Source: Amycolatopsis pretoriensis (GTDB lineage Bacteria; Actinomycetota; Actinomycetes; Mycobacteriales; Pseudonocardiaceae). Taken from it: 64,000 nucleotides of DNA. The position numbers and the translations under genes are program-made. The notes under the pieces were generated by a model that made no database searches, was not told the DNA's origin, and worked only from the letters and a program-made list of their open reading frames with translations. Of this stretch, positions 44,548 to 52,927 are shown one piece after another. Every line of letters starts with the position of its first letter. The first letter of the stretch is position 1. The stretch spans positions 806,001 through 870,000 of the forward strand of contig NZ_FNUJ01000001.1 of assembly GCF_900107925.1 (NCBI RefSeq), read 5' to 3'.

Positions 44548-44575
44548 CCCGGCGCGTCCCGAGGGACGCGCCGGG
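44548..44575 (-). terminator. Mn-catalase terminator hairpin
   Basis: CCCGGCGCGTCC and GGACGCGCCGGG pair perfectly around a CGAG tetraloop. It lies 8 bp downstream of the catalase stop on the minus strand. No T-tract. Confidence 0.65.
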
Positions 44576-44582
44576 CACCCGG

Positions 44583-45449
44583 TCAGGTCAGCTTGTTCTT
44601 GACCGCCTTGGCCTTGCCCTTCGCGGTGCCCTTGGCGTCCTGCAGCGGGGCGTAGGTGCCGTAGAGGGCCGGGTCGGGCTTCGGCGCGGTGCCGGGGCCG
44701 CCGAGGGGCTCGGGGTCCATCAGGTACTCGATGCCCGCGTCGGTGGTCCAGCTGCTGCCCTTGGCGCCGTCGGGGCCGTCGGACAGGTGCCAGATCGTGT
44801 GGTTGTGGGTCTGGTCCTCTTCGTCGAGGAGGGCGTTGGGCGCGATTTCCTCTTCGAGCCCGTCAGCCTTCAGTTCTTCGATCGCGGCCAGCCACTGCTT
44901 CTGGTGCACGGTGTCGCGGGCGAGGTTGAACTTGAGCATCGCCTTGACGCCGGGGTCGTCGGTCATGTTGTAGAGGCGGGCGGTTTGCAGGCGGCCTTGG
45001 GCTTCAGCGGCGGCGTTGGCGCGGAAGTCGGCGAGCAGGTTGCCGGAGGCGACGATGTAGCGGCCGCTCCAGGGGTAGCCGTTGCTGTCGGCTGGGAGTG
45101 CCCCGCCGCCGGCGACGATGGCCTGCTGGACATCCATGCCGCCGAGCGTGGCCGCCATGACCGGGTCTTTGGCGGCCTCGGCGGTCATGGTGGCGGGAGC
45201 GCCTTCGAGCAGGCGCGCGACCATGGTGGCGAGCATTTCGACGTGCCCGATCTCTTCGGTCGCGGTGTCCATGAGGAGGTCTTTGTACTTGCCTTCGATG
45301 CGGCAGTTCCAGCCCTGGAACAGGTACTGCATCGTCACGCTCATCTCGCCGAACGCGCCACCGATCAGTTCCTGCAGCTTGTGGGCGTAGACGGCATCGG
45401 GCTTTTCGGGCTTGGCTTCGAACTGGAGCAGCTTGGTGTGACGGAACAC
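44583..45449 (-). CDS. Manganese catalase (ferritin-like)
   Basis: The 288-residue protein has the four-helix ferritin-like core of Mn-catalases with metal ligands in FGEMSVTMQYLFQGW and TATEEIGHVEML (EExxH), and later ARDTVHQKQWLAAIEEL. It converts hydrogen peroxide to water and oxygen without haem. The C-terminal tail (about 250-288) is Pro- and Lys-rich. GTG 45449 has GAAGGGG upstream. A sigma-B-like promoter precedes it, which fits stress induction. Confidence 0.93.
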   Translation of the reverse strand: MFRHTKLLQFEAKPEKPDAVYAHKLQELIGGAFGEMSVTMQYLFQGWNCRIEGKYKDLLMDTATEEIGHVEMLATMVARLLEGAPATMTAEAAKDPVMAATLGGMDVQQAIVAGGGALPADSNGYPWSGRYIVASGNLLADFRANAAAEAQGRLQTARLYNMTDDPGVKAMLKFNLARDTVHQKQWLAAIEELKADGLEEEIAPNALLDEEDQTHNHTIWHLSDGPDGAKGSSWTTDAGIEYLMDPEPLGGPGTAPKPDPALYGTYAPLQDAKGTAKGKAKAVKNKLT

Positions 45450-45513
45450 GCGTGGTTCCCCTTCGTCGGCGCCGGTGGTTCCCGGGGCGGAACCGGTGGC
45501 CGGAAGCCACCGC

Positions 45514-45538
45514 ATTCCCGGGCGCCGGGGCGATAACC
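45514..45538 (-). promoter_or_regulatory. Sigma-B-like promoter of Mn-catalase
   Basis: On the minus strand GGTT (45538-45535), a 15-bp spacer and GGGAAT (45519-45514) resemble the actinobacterial sigma-B consensus GNNT-N14-16-GGGTAY, 65 bp before the GTG. Mn-catalases are frequent general-stress genes, but the match is partial. Confidence 0.4.
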
Positions 45539-45573
45539 ACGGAAACGCCGATTTCCCCGGAGAGGGGCGTTCG

Positions 45574-47688
45574 TCATCGGGTGAAGATGCGGGCCTCGTC
45601 GTCGGCTGCCCGCAGTTCCCGTTCCGCCGCCACCGCGTCGCCAACGCCGCCGCGGCGGAGCAGCGCTTCGGCCTGGCGGCGCCGGGAAAACACCACCGCC
45701 GGCCAGTGCGACAGCGCCAGGTTGTGGTGGACCGCCGCGCGCAGGTGGGCCACCGCGCGGTCCAGGTCGCCCGTTGTCAGCGCCGCCGTGCCGAGCGGGT
45801 AGTGGACCGACCCGAAGCACGCGATCGCCAGGCTCGCCATCGCCGGCAGCTGGGCGAACGGGCGCAGCAGCTCGGAAACCCGCGTCGCCGTCTCCGCGTC
45901 CGACAGCAAGTAAGCGGTTTCCGCCGCGCCGCACAGGGAAACGAGGAACGTGCTCGACCGGGGCAACGCCCCCAGGTCGTCGCCGCATAGGCGGGCCAGC
46001 GCGCCCGCGGCCGTCCGGCGATCGCCCGCCGAGGCCGCCGCCACCGCCAGCGCCGCGTAGTACGAATTGTCCCGAGCGCTGAGCGTGGGGGAGTGCATCA
46101 GCCCGTCCAGCACCGGGACCAGGTCCCCGAGCCGGCCCTGGAACCACCGGATCGCCACCAGCTGCGCGCCGTACCAGCCCAGCGCGTCGACGTCGCCCGC
46201 CGCCTGCCCGAGCTCCGCGCACGCCTGGGCGCCCTGCTCGGCCTCGTGGAACCGGCCGGCCCGGATCGCGAGCATCACCTTCACGGCGTCGGCGACGAAC
46301 CCGGCCGCCAGGTGCTTGCGGGCGGCCAGCAGGTCGTCGAGCTCGCCGAGCATCCGCTCCGCGTGCGGGTCGCCGGCCAGGAACTGGTCGACCGTCTCCC
46401 ACAGCACGCCCATCACGAGGTCGGTGCGCCGCCCGGACCGGGTGCTCACCCCGACCAGTTCGGTCGCGAGCCGGTGCCGCACGGCGGTGTCGTCCGGGCC
46501 CAGCAGGCAGTGGTGGGCGATGCTCAGCGCCTCGGCGTGCGCGACCGGGTCGTCACCCGCCCGGGTCCGCTCCAGCACGGCCAGGATCTTCTCGTGCGTC
46601 CCGGCTTCGTAGTCCTCTTCGCCGGCGAGCCGGGTCCGGAGCCGCTGGGCCAGGGGCGCCGCCGGGTCGAGGCGGTCCAGCGCGTACCGCAGCCGCGTGC
46701 GCAGCAACGCCGACGTGGCGGCCGTCCGGTGCTCGTGCACCCACACCCCGCCGAGGCCGAGCGCCGCGCGAGCGAGCGTGTCGGTGTCGCCGGCCTGCTC
46801 GGCGCGGCGGTAGGCGACGTCGAACTGTTCGCGGCTGGTACGCAGGTCGCCGTCCTCCAGCAGGGCGTGCTCGCCGGCGGCCAGCGCGTCGTCCGGGACG
46901 GTCGCCACGGCCCCGGACCGGACCGCGAGCAGTCCCGGGTCGTGCGCCAGGACCTGCCGGTGCACCTGGGCCAGCACCGGCGACGGCTCCACCCCGGACG
47001 CGGTGATCAGCCCGTGCCGGGCCCGGCGGAACGCTTCCAGGGCGTCACCTTGGCGCCCGGCGCGGTAGAGCGCCGTCATCAGCTGCGCCCACAGCCGTTC
47101 GTGCCCGGGGAACGCGGCGGTCAGCGCCTCCAGTTCGGCGATCAACCCGGTGTCCTCGCCGGTGGCGAGGTCGGCGTCGATCCGGTCCTGGACGGCGTTG
47201 TGGCGCAACCGGTCCAGCCGCATCCCTTCGGCCTTCAGGGTTTCGACGTCGTCGAACTCCTCGTACGCGTTCCCGCGCCACAGGGCCAAAGCGCCGGCCA
47301 GGTACTCGCGGGCGACGTCGGGTTCGCCGGCCGCGAGCGCCCGGCGTCCTTCCGCGGCGAGCTGCTCGAAGCGCGCCGAGTCGAGCGCCTCCGGTGCGAC
47401 GTGCAGGACGTAACCCGGCGCGCGGGTCAGGATCAGCCGCGGGTCCACGGACCCGCGCAGCCGCGAGAGGTACGTCCGGACGGTCCGGTCCGCGTTGCCG
47501 GGCGGCCGCTCGCCCCACAGCGCGCGGCCGAGCGCGGGGACGCTCACGACGTGACCCGCCTCCGCCGCCAGCACCGCCAGCAGGGTCCGCAGGCGCGGCC
47601 CGCCGACGTCCCGGGGTGCGCCGCTGATCCGGACCTCGAACGGTCCCAGCACTCCGAGGTCCACTCCGCCGGTGGTGTTCCCGACCAT
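45574..47688 (-). CDS. SARP-type regulator (BTAD) without NB-ARC
   Basis: The 704-residue protein starts with an OmpR-type winged helix (LGVLGPFEVRISG..., GRALWGERPPGNADRTVRTYLSRLR) and a BTAD domain (about 95-245, FPGHERLWAQLMTALYRAGRQGDALEAF), then a long alpha-helical TPR-like region to the end. No Walker motif is present, unlike the AfsR-type protein at 14714. SARPs activate secondary metabolism or development. The target genes are not evident; the flanking genes are Mn-catalase and a cupin. Confidence 0.88.
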   Translation of the reverse strand: MVGNTTGGVDLGVLGPFEVRISGAPRDVGGPRLRTLLAVLAAEAGHVVSVPALGRALWGERPPGNADRTVRTYLSRLRGSVDPRLILTRAPGYVLHVAPEALDSARFEQLAAEGRRALAAGEPDVAREYLAGALALWRGNAYEEFDDVETLKAEGMRLDRLRHNAVQDRIDADLATGEDTGLIAELEALTAAFPGHERLWAQLMTALYRAGRQGDALEAFRRARHGLITASGVEPSPVLAQVHRQVLAHDPGLLAVRSGAVATVPDDALAAGEHALLEDGDLRTSREQFDVAYRRAEQAGDTDTLARAALGLGGVWVHEHRTAATSALLRTRLRYALDRLDPAAPLAQRLRTRLAGEEDYEAGTHEKILAVLERTRAGDDPVAHAEALSIAHHCLLGPDDTAVRHRLATELVGVSTRSGRRTDLVMGVLWETVDQFLAGDPHAERMLGELDDLLAARKHLAAGFVADAVKVMLAIRAGRFHEAEQGAQACAELGQAAGDVDALGWYGAQLVAIRWFQGRLGDLVPVLDGLMHSPTLSARDNSYYAALAVAAASAGDRRTAAGALARLCGDDLGALPRSSTFLVSLCGAAETAYLLSDAETATRVSELLRPFAQLPAMASLAIACFGSVHYPLGTAALTTGDLDRAVAHLRAAVHHNLALSHWPAVVFSRRRQAEALLRRGGVGDAVAAERELRAADDEARIFTR

Positions 47689-47822
47689 CCCACCCCTCCG
47701 CCGCGGACGCGTCCGCGCTCAGGCGTACAGGAGCGTGGTGGGGGGCGCGAGATACGTCGACAGGAAGGAAAAGCGGCGTCGGTGAACTGTCGACTACCGG
47801 CCGGGGTTTCCCGGCGGCCGGC

Positions 47823-48164
47823 TCACTCGCCGGGCCCCAGGGCCGCACCCGGAACGATCGCGGGCCCAGGCTCTTTCAGTTCGACGAAAAAGGCGTGTGT
47901 GGGCGTGTCACCGACGTTCTCGCCGGAGTGTTCCTGCGCCGCCACCCAGCGCGCCTCGCCGGCGGAAAGGTCGACGCGCACCTCGCGACCGCCCGCGAAA
48001 ATGCGGCGGCTGAAGGAGCCGAGTGTGACCATCACGGTGTCCGGGTGCCGGTGCGGCGCGGTCCGGTCGCCGGGCCGGTCGCGGTATTCGAGGACCCGCA
48101 CCCGGTCGTTCTCGAGGACGACGCGGTAGAGCTCGGGGTTCGTTTCGGCCGGATCGGCGGTCAT
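47823..48164 (-). CDS. Small cupin-domain protein
   Basis: The 113-residue protein is a single cupin barrel. DRTAPHRHPDTVMVTLGS gives the first HxH motif and ARWVAAQEHSGENVGD the second His-containing motif, so it probably binds a metal. Proteins of this size act as small dioxygenases, isomerases or ligand sensors. ATG 48164 has AAAGGAGG at good spacing. It is divergent from a TetR gene, with two similar palindromes between them, so the TetR protein probably controls it. Confidence 0.85.
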   Translation of the reverse strand: MTADPAETNPELYRVVLENDRVRVLEYRDRPGDRTAPHRHPDTVMVTLGSFSRRIFAGGREVRVDLSAGEARWVAAQEHSGENVGDTPTHAFFVELKEPGPAIVPGAALGPGE

Positions 48165-48178
48165 GGCAGCCTCCTTTA

Positions 48179-48213
48179 TGGGACTTGAGTACCATGATGG
48201 CATGGAAGTGCCA
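48179..48213. promoter_or_regulatory. Two TetR operator copies between cupin and tetR
   Basis: TGGGACTTGAGTACCA (48179-48194) and TGGCATGGAAGTGCCA (48198-48213, inverted) share the pattern TGGnACTTnnnTnCCA. They lie 19 bp apart between the divergent genes; the second overlaps the first codons of tetR, and both cover its predicted start site. Confidence 0.55.
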
Positions 48214-48798
48214 TATGAGTCCACGGGCCGGCGCCGGCAGAAGTGCCGGACCCGGGCGGCGCTGGTGTCCGCCGCCCACGAACTCCTGGCGCGCGGAGCC
48301 GCCCCGACGGTCGAGGACGCCGCGGCGGAGGCGGGGATTTCGCGCACGACGGCTTACCGGTACTTCCCGAACCAGCGGGCTCTGCTGCTGGCGGCGTACC
48401 CGGAGATCGACGCCGGCGCGGGCTTGCTCCCACCGGACGCGCCCACCGACCTCGCCGCGCGGCTGGACCTGGTGATGCGCGAGTTCATCGGGTTCACGGT
48501 GCGCTGGGAACCCCAGCTGCGCACCCAGCTGCGGCTGTCGCTGGAACCGGGAGCGGAGCAGCCGGTGCTCCGCGGCGGCCGGGCGATCCGGTGGATCGAG
48601 GAGGCGCTGGAGCCGCTTGCCGAGACCCATCCCGAGGTGGACGTGCACGGCCTGGCGGTGGCGATACGCTCGGCGACGGGGATCGAGTCGCTGGTGTGGT
48701 TGACGGACATCGGCGGCCTGGATCGCGAGCGGGCGGCAGAGGTGCTGGCGGCCTCGGCGCGGGCGATCTTCCGCGCCGCGCTCGGTCCGGCGGCGTGA
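48202..48798 (+). CDS. TetR-family regulator
   Basis: The 198-residue protein has a TetR DNA-binding domain (AALVSAAHELLARGAAPTVED, EAGISRTTAYRYFPNQRALLLAA) and a helical ligand domain. ATG 48202 begins the conserved part, and a TACCAT (48190-48195) placed 6 nt upstream would make the mRNA leaderless; earlier in-frame starts lie across the cupin promoter. Paired palindromes in the shared intergenic region predict regulation of itself and the cupin gene. Confidence 0.88.
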   Translation: MEVPYESTGRRRQKCRTRAALVSAAHELLARGAAPTVEDAAAEAGISRTTAYRYFPNQRALLLAAYPEIDAGAGLLPPDAPTDLAARLDLVMREFIGFTVRWEPQLRTQLRLSLEPGAEQPVLRGGRAIRWIEEALEPLAETHPEVDVHGLAVAIRSATGIESLVWLTDIGGLDRERAAEVLAASARAIFRAALGPAA

Positions 48799-48801
48799 GG
48801 G

Positions 48802-48840
48802 GAGGCCGGTGCGGCCAACGCAGGTCGAGGCCGGTGCGGC
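48802..48840. repeat. Short direct repeat after tetR
   Basis: GAGGCCGGTGCGGC occurs at 48802-48815 and 48827-48840, a 25-bp period, directly downstream of the tetR stop. It is a small version of the downstream tandem repeats seen elsewhere in the window. The rest of 48841-48939 shows nothing recognisable. Confidence 0.5.
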
Positions 48841-48939
48841 TCAAGCGGCCCCGGCGATCTTCGGCGCTGCCTTCGGTCGCGGCGAACCGGAGCGCAGGCC
48901 GGGGCCGCGCGAGCCATCCCGCGCGGCCCCTCACTGGCC

Positions 48940-49332
48940 CTACGTGATCGGCACCGTCGCCGTGCAGGGCGTCGAGCCGTTGTCGAACTTCACCGACGCC
49001 GTTCCCCGTGCCGTCGCCGGGATCGCGAGTCCCGCCGGCAGGCTCTGCGTTCCGTTCGTCGCCGGCCCCGCCCACGTGTAGACCGCGTGCGTGCCCAACC
49101 CGTCCACGTACGAGATCCGCAGCGTCTGCGTGCCCGAGTCGCCGATGTACGGCCCCGACGTCGTGTACGAGCCGAGCGGGTGGTGGTAGCCGCCGGTGGT
49201 CTCGTAGCGCAGCGTGAACGTCCCGGCGAACGCGCCGGCGTGGCAGGTGCTCGTGACCTGCTTGACCGTCGCCGCCTGGGCCGGGGTCGCCAGCGCCGTG
49301 ATCAGGATTGCGGCCGCCACCACTGTCTTCAT
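48940..49332 (-). CDS. Small secreted protein of unknown function
   Basis: The 130-residue precursor starts with a clean signal peptide (MKTVVAAAILITALATPAQA). The mature part is about 110 residues with two Cys (in TSTCHAG and STPCTAT) that could form a disulfide, and a Tyr/Gly/Thr-rich all-beta composition. I do not recognise the family. GAGGAAGAACCC precedes the ATG. It is convergent with the tetR gene and lies upstream of the universal stress protein gene on the same strand. Confidence 0.75.
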   Translation of the reverse strand: MKTVVAAAILITALATPAQAATVKQVTSTCHAGAFAGTFTLRYETTGGYHHPLGSYTTSGPYIGDSGTQTLRISYVDGLGTHAVYTWAGPATNGTQSLPAGLAIPATARGTASVKFDNGSTPCTATVPIT

Positions 49333-49390
49333 GGGTTCTTCCTCTCGTTCCCCGCCATCCTGCCGTGGCCGGCTTCCGTCGCGCTTCCGC

Positions 49391-50254
49391 TCAAAGGGCG
49401 GTGCGGACGAGCAGGACCGGGCACGCCGCGTGGTGCAGCAGCGCCTGCCCGGTCGAGCCGAGCAGCAGCCCGGGGAAACCGCCGCGGCCGCGGTCGCCGA
49501 CGACGATCAGCTGGGCGGCCCCGCTGCGGTCGATCAGCTCGCGTCGCGGGTGGGCGTGGACGACGACCTGCTCGACGGCGACGTCACCGGTGTCGTGGTC
49601 GTGCAGCCGTTCGCCGAGCAGCCGCCGCCCGGCGTCGTCGACGCACCGCGGGTCCGGCCGCGGCGGCGGCGTGTCCGCCCAGGCGTGCAGGACGACCAGC
49701 GGCGCGCGGCGGGCCCGGGCTTCGGCGACGGCCGCCGCGAGCACCCGCGTCCCGGCTTCGCTGCCGTCGATCCCGGTCACCACCGGACGGTCGCTCGCGC
49801 CGGGCTCGTCCCAGCTATCCCCGCGGACGACGACGGTGTCGCAGCGGGCGTGCGTCCCGAGCGCGGTGGCGACCGAGCCCGCGAGCAGGCCGGCGAGCCG
49901 TCCGTGTCCGGCGGAGCCGACGACGAGCAGCGAGGCGCCCCGCGACGCTTCGATCAGCGTCTGGGCGGCCCGGTCGGGGTCGAGCCGGGTGCCGGCGCCC
50001 GGAACCCCTTGCGCGGCCGCGAGTTCCCGCGCGGTCCGCAACGCCCGCCGGCCCCGGGCCCGCAGCGCGTCGATCATTTCTTCGGGCGGCGGGACGACCC
50101 CGCCCGCGAGCAGCGCGGGGACGTCGAGGGCGTGCACGATTTCGAGGGGCGCGTCCCGCAGGCAGGCGGTCCGCGCGGCCCACCGGACGGCGTCCAGGGA
50201 TTCGGCCGACCCGTCCACCCCGGTGACGATCGGCGGCGCGGCTGCAGCGGTCAT
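49391..50254 (-). CDS. Tandem universal stress protein (two UspA domains)
   Basis: The 287-residue protein has two UspA domains of about 140 residues. Each ends with the ATP-binding pattern G-2x-G-9x-G-S/T: VVGSAGHGRLAGLLAGSVATA and VVGDRGRGGFPGLLLGSTGQA. Such proteins bind ATP and are induced in dormancy or low oxygen in actinobacteria. The 5' flank is unusual: the region upstream of the start is made entirely of tandem copies of the neighbouring transporter gene's 3' end, so its promoter lies in or near that array. Confidence 0.92.
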   Translation of the reverse strand: MTAAAAPPIVTGVDGSAESLDAVRWAARTACLRDAPLEIVHALDVPALLAGGVVPPPEEMIDALRARGRRALRTARELAAAQGVPGAGTRLDPDRAAQTLIEASRGASLLVVGSAGHGRLAGLLAGSVATALGTHARCDTVVVRGDSWDEPGASDRPVVTGIDGSEAGTRVLAAAVAEARARRAPLVVLHAWADTPPPRPDPRCVDDAGRRLLGERLHDHDTGDVAVEQVVVHAHPRRELIDRSGAAQLIVVGDRGRGGFPGLLLGSTGQALLHHAACPVLLVRTAL

Positions 50255-50294
50255 CCGCCGACTGTATGCCCGAGGAAGGGGCGGGCGGGCCCGA

Positions 50295-50830
50295 TCAGCC
50301 GAGCCGGCCGGGGCGGGGGCCGAGGGTGCGGCGGGCGGACCCGCTGAGCGAACCCAGCTCCAGCACCGCGAACCTAGCCGGCGCGACCGGTCCGGGCGCC
50401 CAGCCCGGCCCGTTCAGCCGAGCCGGCCGGGGCGGGGGCCGAGGATGCGGCGGGCCGAGTAGCTGGGCGAGCCCGGTTGCGGCGCGGCGAACCCGGCCAG
50501 CGCCACCGGTCCGATCAGCCGAGCCGGTCGGCAGGGGAGCCCAGGGTGCGGCGGTCCGATCAGCCGAGCAAACCCAGCTCCAGCACGGCGAACCCGGCCA
50601 GCGCGACCGGTCCGGGCGCCATCGGCATCGCCAGGTCGATCAGCCGAGCCGGCGCCACCAACCGCGGGTGCGAGCGCCGCGATCGTGCCGGGCGCCCGGC
50701 ACGGCCCGGCCCGTTCAGCCGAGCCCACCGGCGCGGGAGCCGAGGGTGCGCCGGGCGGACCAGCCGAGCAAACCCAGCTCCAGCACCGCGAACCCACCCA
50801 GCACCACCGGCCCGGACGCCACCAGCATCG
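50295..50830. repeat. Tandem array of the MFS gene 3' end (four copies)
   Basis: Units start at 50295, 50414, 50515 and 50715 (spacings 119, 101 and 200 bp), each opening with TCAGCCGAGCC. They repeat the block that encodes the transporter C-terminus (FAVLELGLLG, RRTLG) in reverse orientation. Copy 50715 onward is the real gene end; the other three are diverged duplicates, each keeping a stop in the same place. The array fills 50255-50714, which holds no gene. Confidence 0.8.
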
Positions 50831-51908
50831 CCAGCCCGATCAGCAGCACCGGCACCACCAACCCCGCGTACGCCGCGAGGAACAACGCGGCCAGCACCTC
50901 GCCCCGGCTGAAGTCGTCCGCCAAAGCCGCGACCGTGCCGACCGCCGCGCGGAAGCCCAGGCCGAAGCCCGCTCCCGCGAGCGCGCTCGCCGCGAAGAAC
51001 AGCGGCACCGTCCCCGCGAACACCAGCAGCACCAGCCCGGTGCCCATCAGCGCATACCCCGCTCGCAGCTGGACCGTCGTGCGCAAGCGCGCCAGCCCGA
51101 TCTGGGCGACGGCCGCGCTGCCCAGCATCGTGAACGGCGCCAGTCCGGCGAGCAGGCGGGACGGCTCGTGCAGCTCGTGCGCCAGCAGAGTCGGGGCGAG
51201 TGCCATGAACAGCCCGCTGAGCGCGAACGCCGCGAACGCGCCGGTCGCCGCCCCGGCGAACCCGGACCGGGCCGAGGGTGGCAGGGACAGCCGCTGCGGC
51301 CGGTAGGCCGGGCGCTCCTCCCGGCGTTCGACGGTCTCCGGCACCAGGCTCACCACGGCCGCCTCGGCGAGCAGGACCACCAGGAACACCGCGAACGGCG
51401 TGTGCAGCGGCTGACCCGCGAACCGCGCGAACAGCCCGCCGGCCAGGGGACCCAGGGCCAGACCACCGGCGTTGACGACCGTCGCGGCGAGGCCGGCCCG
51501 CGCCCGCGGGCGCAGCTCGGACAGGTGCGCGGTGGCGGTCGCGGTGATCGCGCCGATCCCCGCGCCGCTCAGCAGCCGCGCGACGATCAGGCCGGGCACC
51601 TCCGGCCACAGCAGGAACACCGCCGCCGACAGCGCCTCGGCCAGCAGTCCCGCGACGAGCACCCGACGGCGGCCGAGCCAGTCGCTGACGTGGCCGGCCA
51701 GGTACAGGCTCAGCATCACGCCGACCGCGTACGCGGCGAAGACGACGGTGACGAGGAACGCCGGGAACCCGTCCCGTTGCTGGTAAAGCGCGTACAGCGG
51801 CGTCGGGACGGTGGAGAACGCCAGCGCCGTCGCGAACGCGACCGCGACGACGCGGAACCCCCAGCCGTGGCTCATCCGGAGCCGGGCGGGGGAAAGGGTG
51901 ACGGACAT
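50715..51908 (-). CDS. MFS transporter
   Basis: The 397-residue protein has 12 predicted helices and the MFS signature GHVSDWLGRRRVLVAG between helices 2 and 3, so it is probably a drug or metabolite exporter. ATG 51908 has GGAAGG 5 nt upstream; a longer start at 51947 is unlikely. It is divergent from a LysR gene, the classical arrangement of a regulator and its efflux target. The last codons lie in the first copy of the tandem array 50295-50830. Confidence 0.9.
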   Translation of the reverse strand: MSVTLSPARLRMSHGWGFRVVAVAFATALAFSTVPTPLYALYQQRDGFPAFLVTVVFAAYAVGVMLSLYLAGHVSDWLGRRRVLVAGLLAEALSAAVFLLWPEVPGLIVARLLSGAGIGAITATATAHLSELRPRARAGLAATVVNAGGLALGPLAGGLFARFAGQPLHTPFAVFLVVLLAEAAVVSLVPETVERREERPAYRPQRLSLPPSARSGFAGAATGAFAAFALSGLFMALAPTLLAHELHEPSRLLAGLAPFTMLGSAAVAQIGLARLRTTVQLRAGYALMGTGLVLLVFAGTVPLFFAASALAGAGFGLGFRAAVGTVAALADDFSRGEVLAALFLAAYAGLVVPVLLIGLAMLVASGPVVLGGFAVLELGLLGWSARRTLGSRAGGLG

Positions 51909-52013
51909 CGGGACCTTCCGGGAGGCGGGGGATCTTCCGCCCTCCACGATGGGCCCGCCGACTCAGCAAGTCCAACGAAAAGTCCTGGTCCGAGTTATCG
52001 GTACGATCGATGA

Positions 52014-52895
52014 ATGGAGACGCGTCAGCTCGAGTACTTCGTCGCGGTGGCCGAGGAACTCAGCTTCACCCGGGCCGCCCAGCGGATGTTCGCGGTCCAG
52101 TCGACCGTGTCCGCTGCCGTGCGCGCCCTGGAGACCGAACTCGGCACCAAGCTGTTCGACCGGTCCACCCGCCGTGTCGCGCTGTCGGCGGCCGGCGCGG
52201 CGTTCCTGCCCGAGGCGAAGACCGCGATCGAGGCCGTCGAACGCGCCCGCGCGACCGTCCAAGAGGCTTCGGAGGGGGTGCGCGGCAGCCTGCGGATCGG
52301 CACGCTCACCTCGATCGGCGGGGTGGACCTGCCCGGGCTGCTCGGGGCGTTCCACCGGCGGCACCCGCGCGTGGACATCCACGTGACGGTGTCGCTCACC
52401 GGCTCGACCGGGCTGGCCGAAGAGGTCCGCCAGGGCCGGCTCGACGTCGCGGTGGTGGGCCTGCCCGAAGCCGACCTCGCCGGGCTCGATGTCCTGCGCG
52501 TCGACACCCGGCCGTTCGTCGTGCTGCTGCCGGAAACCCACCGGCTGGCGGGCCGGCGCGCGGTGCGGCTCGCCGACCTGGCGGGCGAGTCCTTCGTCGA
52601 CACCCCGCGCGGCTTCGGCAACCGGGTCGCCCTGGACCGCGCGTTCGACGCGCTCGGGTCGCCGCGGCGGGTCACCGTCGAGGTCGCCGACCTGCGGACC
52701 GTCCCCGGGTACGTCGCGGCCGGGCTGGGTGTCGCGGTCGTGCCGGACCTTCCCGCGCCCGACGGGCCGGGTGTCGTCGTGGTGCCGCTCGCCGGCGCCG
52801 GCCTGGACTGGCCGCTCAACGTCGTCACCTCGGCCGCGAAGCCGCCGAGCCGCGCGTTGCGGACGCTGCTCGATCTCCTCGCCGCCAATATTTGA
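52014..52895 (+). CDS. LysR-family regulator
   Basis: The 293-residue protein has the LysR HTH (METRQLEYFVAVAEELSFTRAAQRM, then VSAAVRALETELGTKLFDR) and a periplasmic-binding-like effector domain from about residue 92. It probably activates the divergent MFS gene. A TACGAT (52002-52007) lies 6 nt upstream of the ATG, so the transcript may be leaderless. Its stop codon overlaps the palindrome that forms the promoter of the next gene. Confidence 0.92.
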   Translation: METRQLEYFVAVAEELSFTRAAQRMFAVQSTVSAAVRALETELGTKLFDRSTRRVALSAAGAAFLPEAKTAIEAVERARATVQEASEGVRGSLRIGTLTSIGGVDLPGLLGAFHRRHPRVDIHVTVSLTGSTGLAEEVRQGRLDVAVVGLPEADLAGLDVLRVDTRPFVVLLPETHRLAGRRAVRLADLAGESFVDTPRGFGNRVALDRAFDALGSPRRVTVEVADLRTVPGYVAAGLGVAVVPDLPAPDGPGVVVVPLAGAGLDWPLNVVTSAAKPPSRALRTLLDLLAANI

Positions 52896-52920
52896 ACGCG
52901 TTCAAATCCTTCGGTACGGT
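52891..52920 (+). promoter_or_regulatory. Leaderless promoter with 16-bp palindrome
   Basis: TTGAAC (52892-52897), a 17-bp spacer and TACGGT (52915-52920) end 7 nt before GTG 52928. TTTGAACGCGTTCAAA (52891-52906) is a perfect 16-bp palindrome that covers the -35, and it contains the stop codon of the upstream LysR gene. A TetR-type repressor encoded elsewhere is the likely ligand. Confidence 0.65.
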
Positions 52921-52927
52921 GGGGTCC

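Noticed and set aside
50255-50714. Proline/alanine-rich ORFs in both strands
   Set aside because: They come from duplicated and diverged MFS 3' ends; the frames differ between copies and have no starts.
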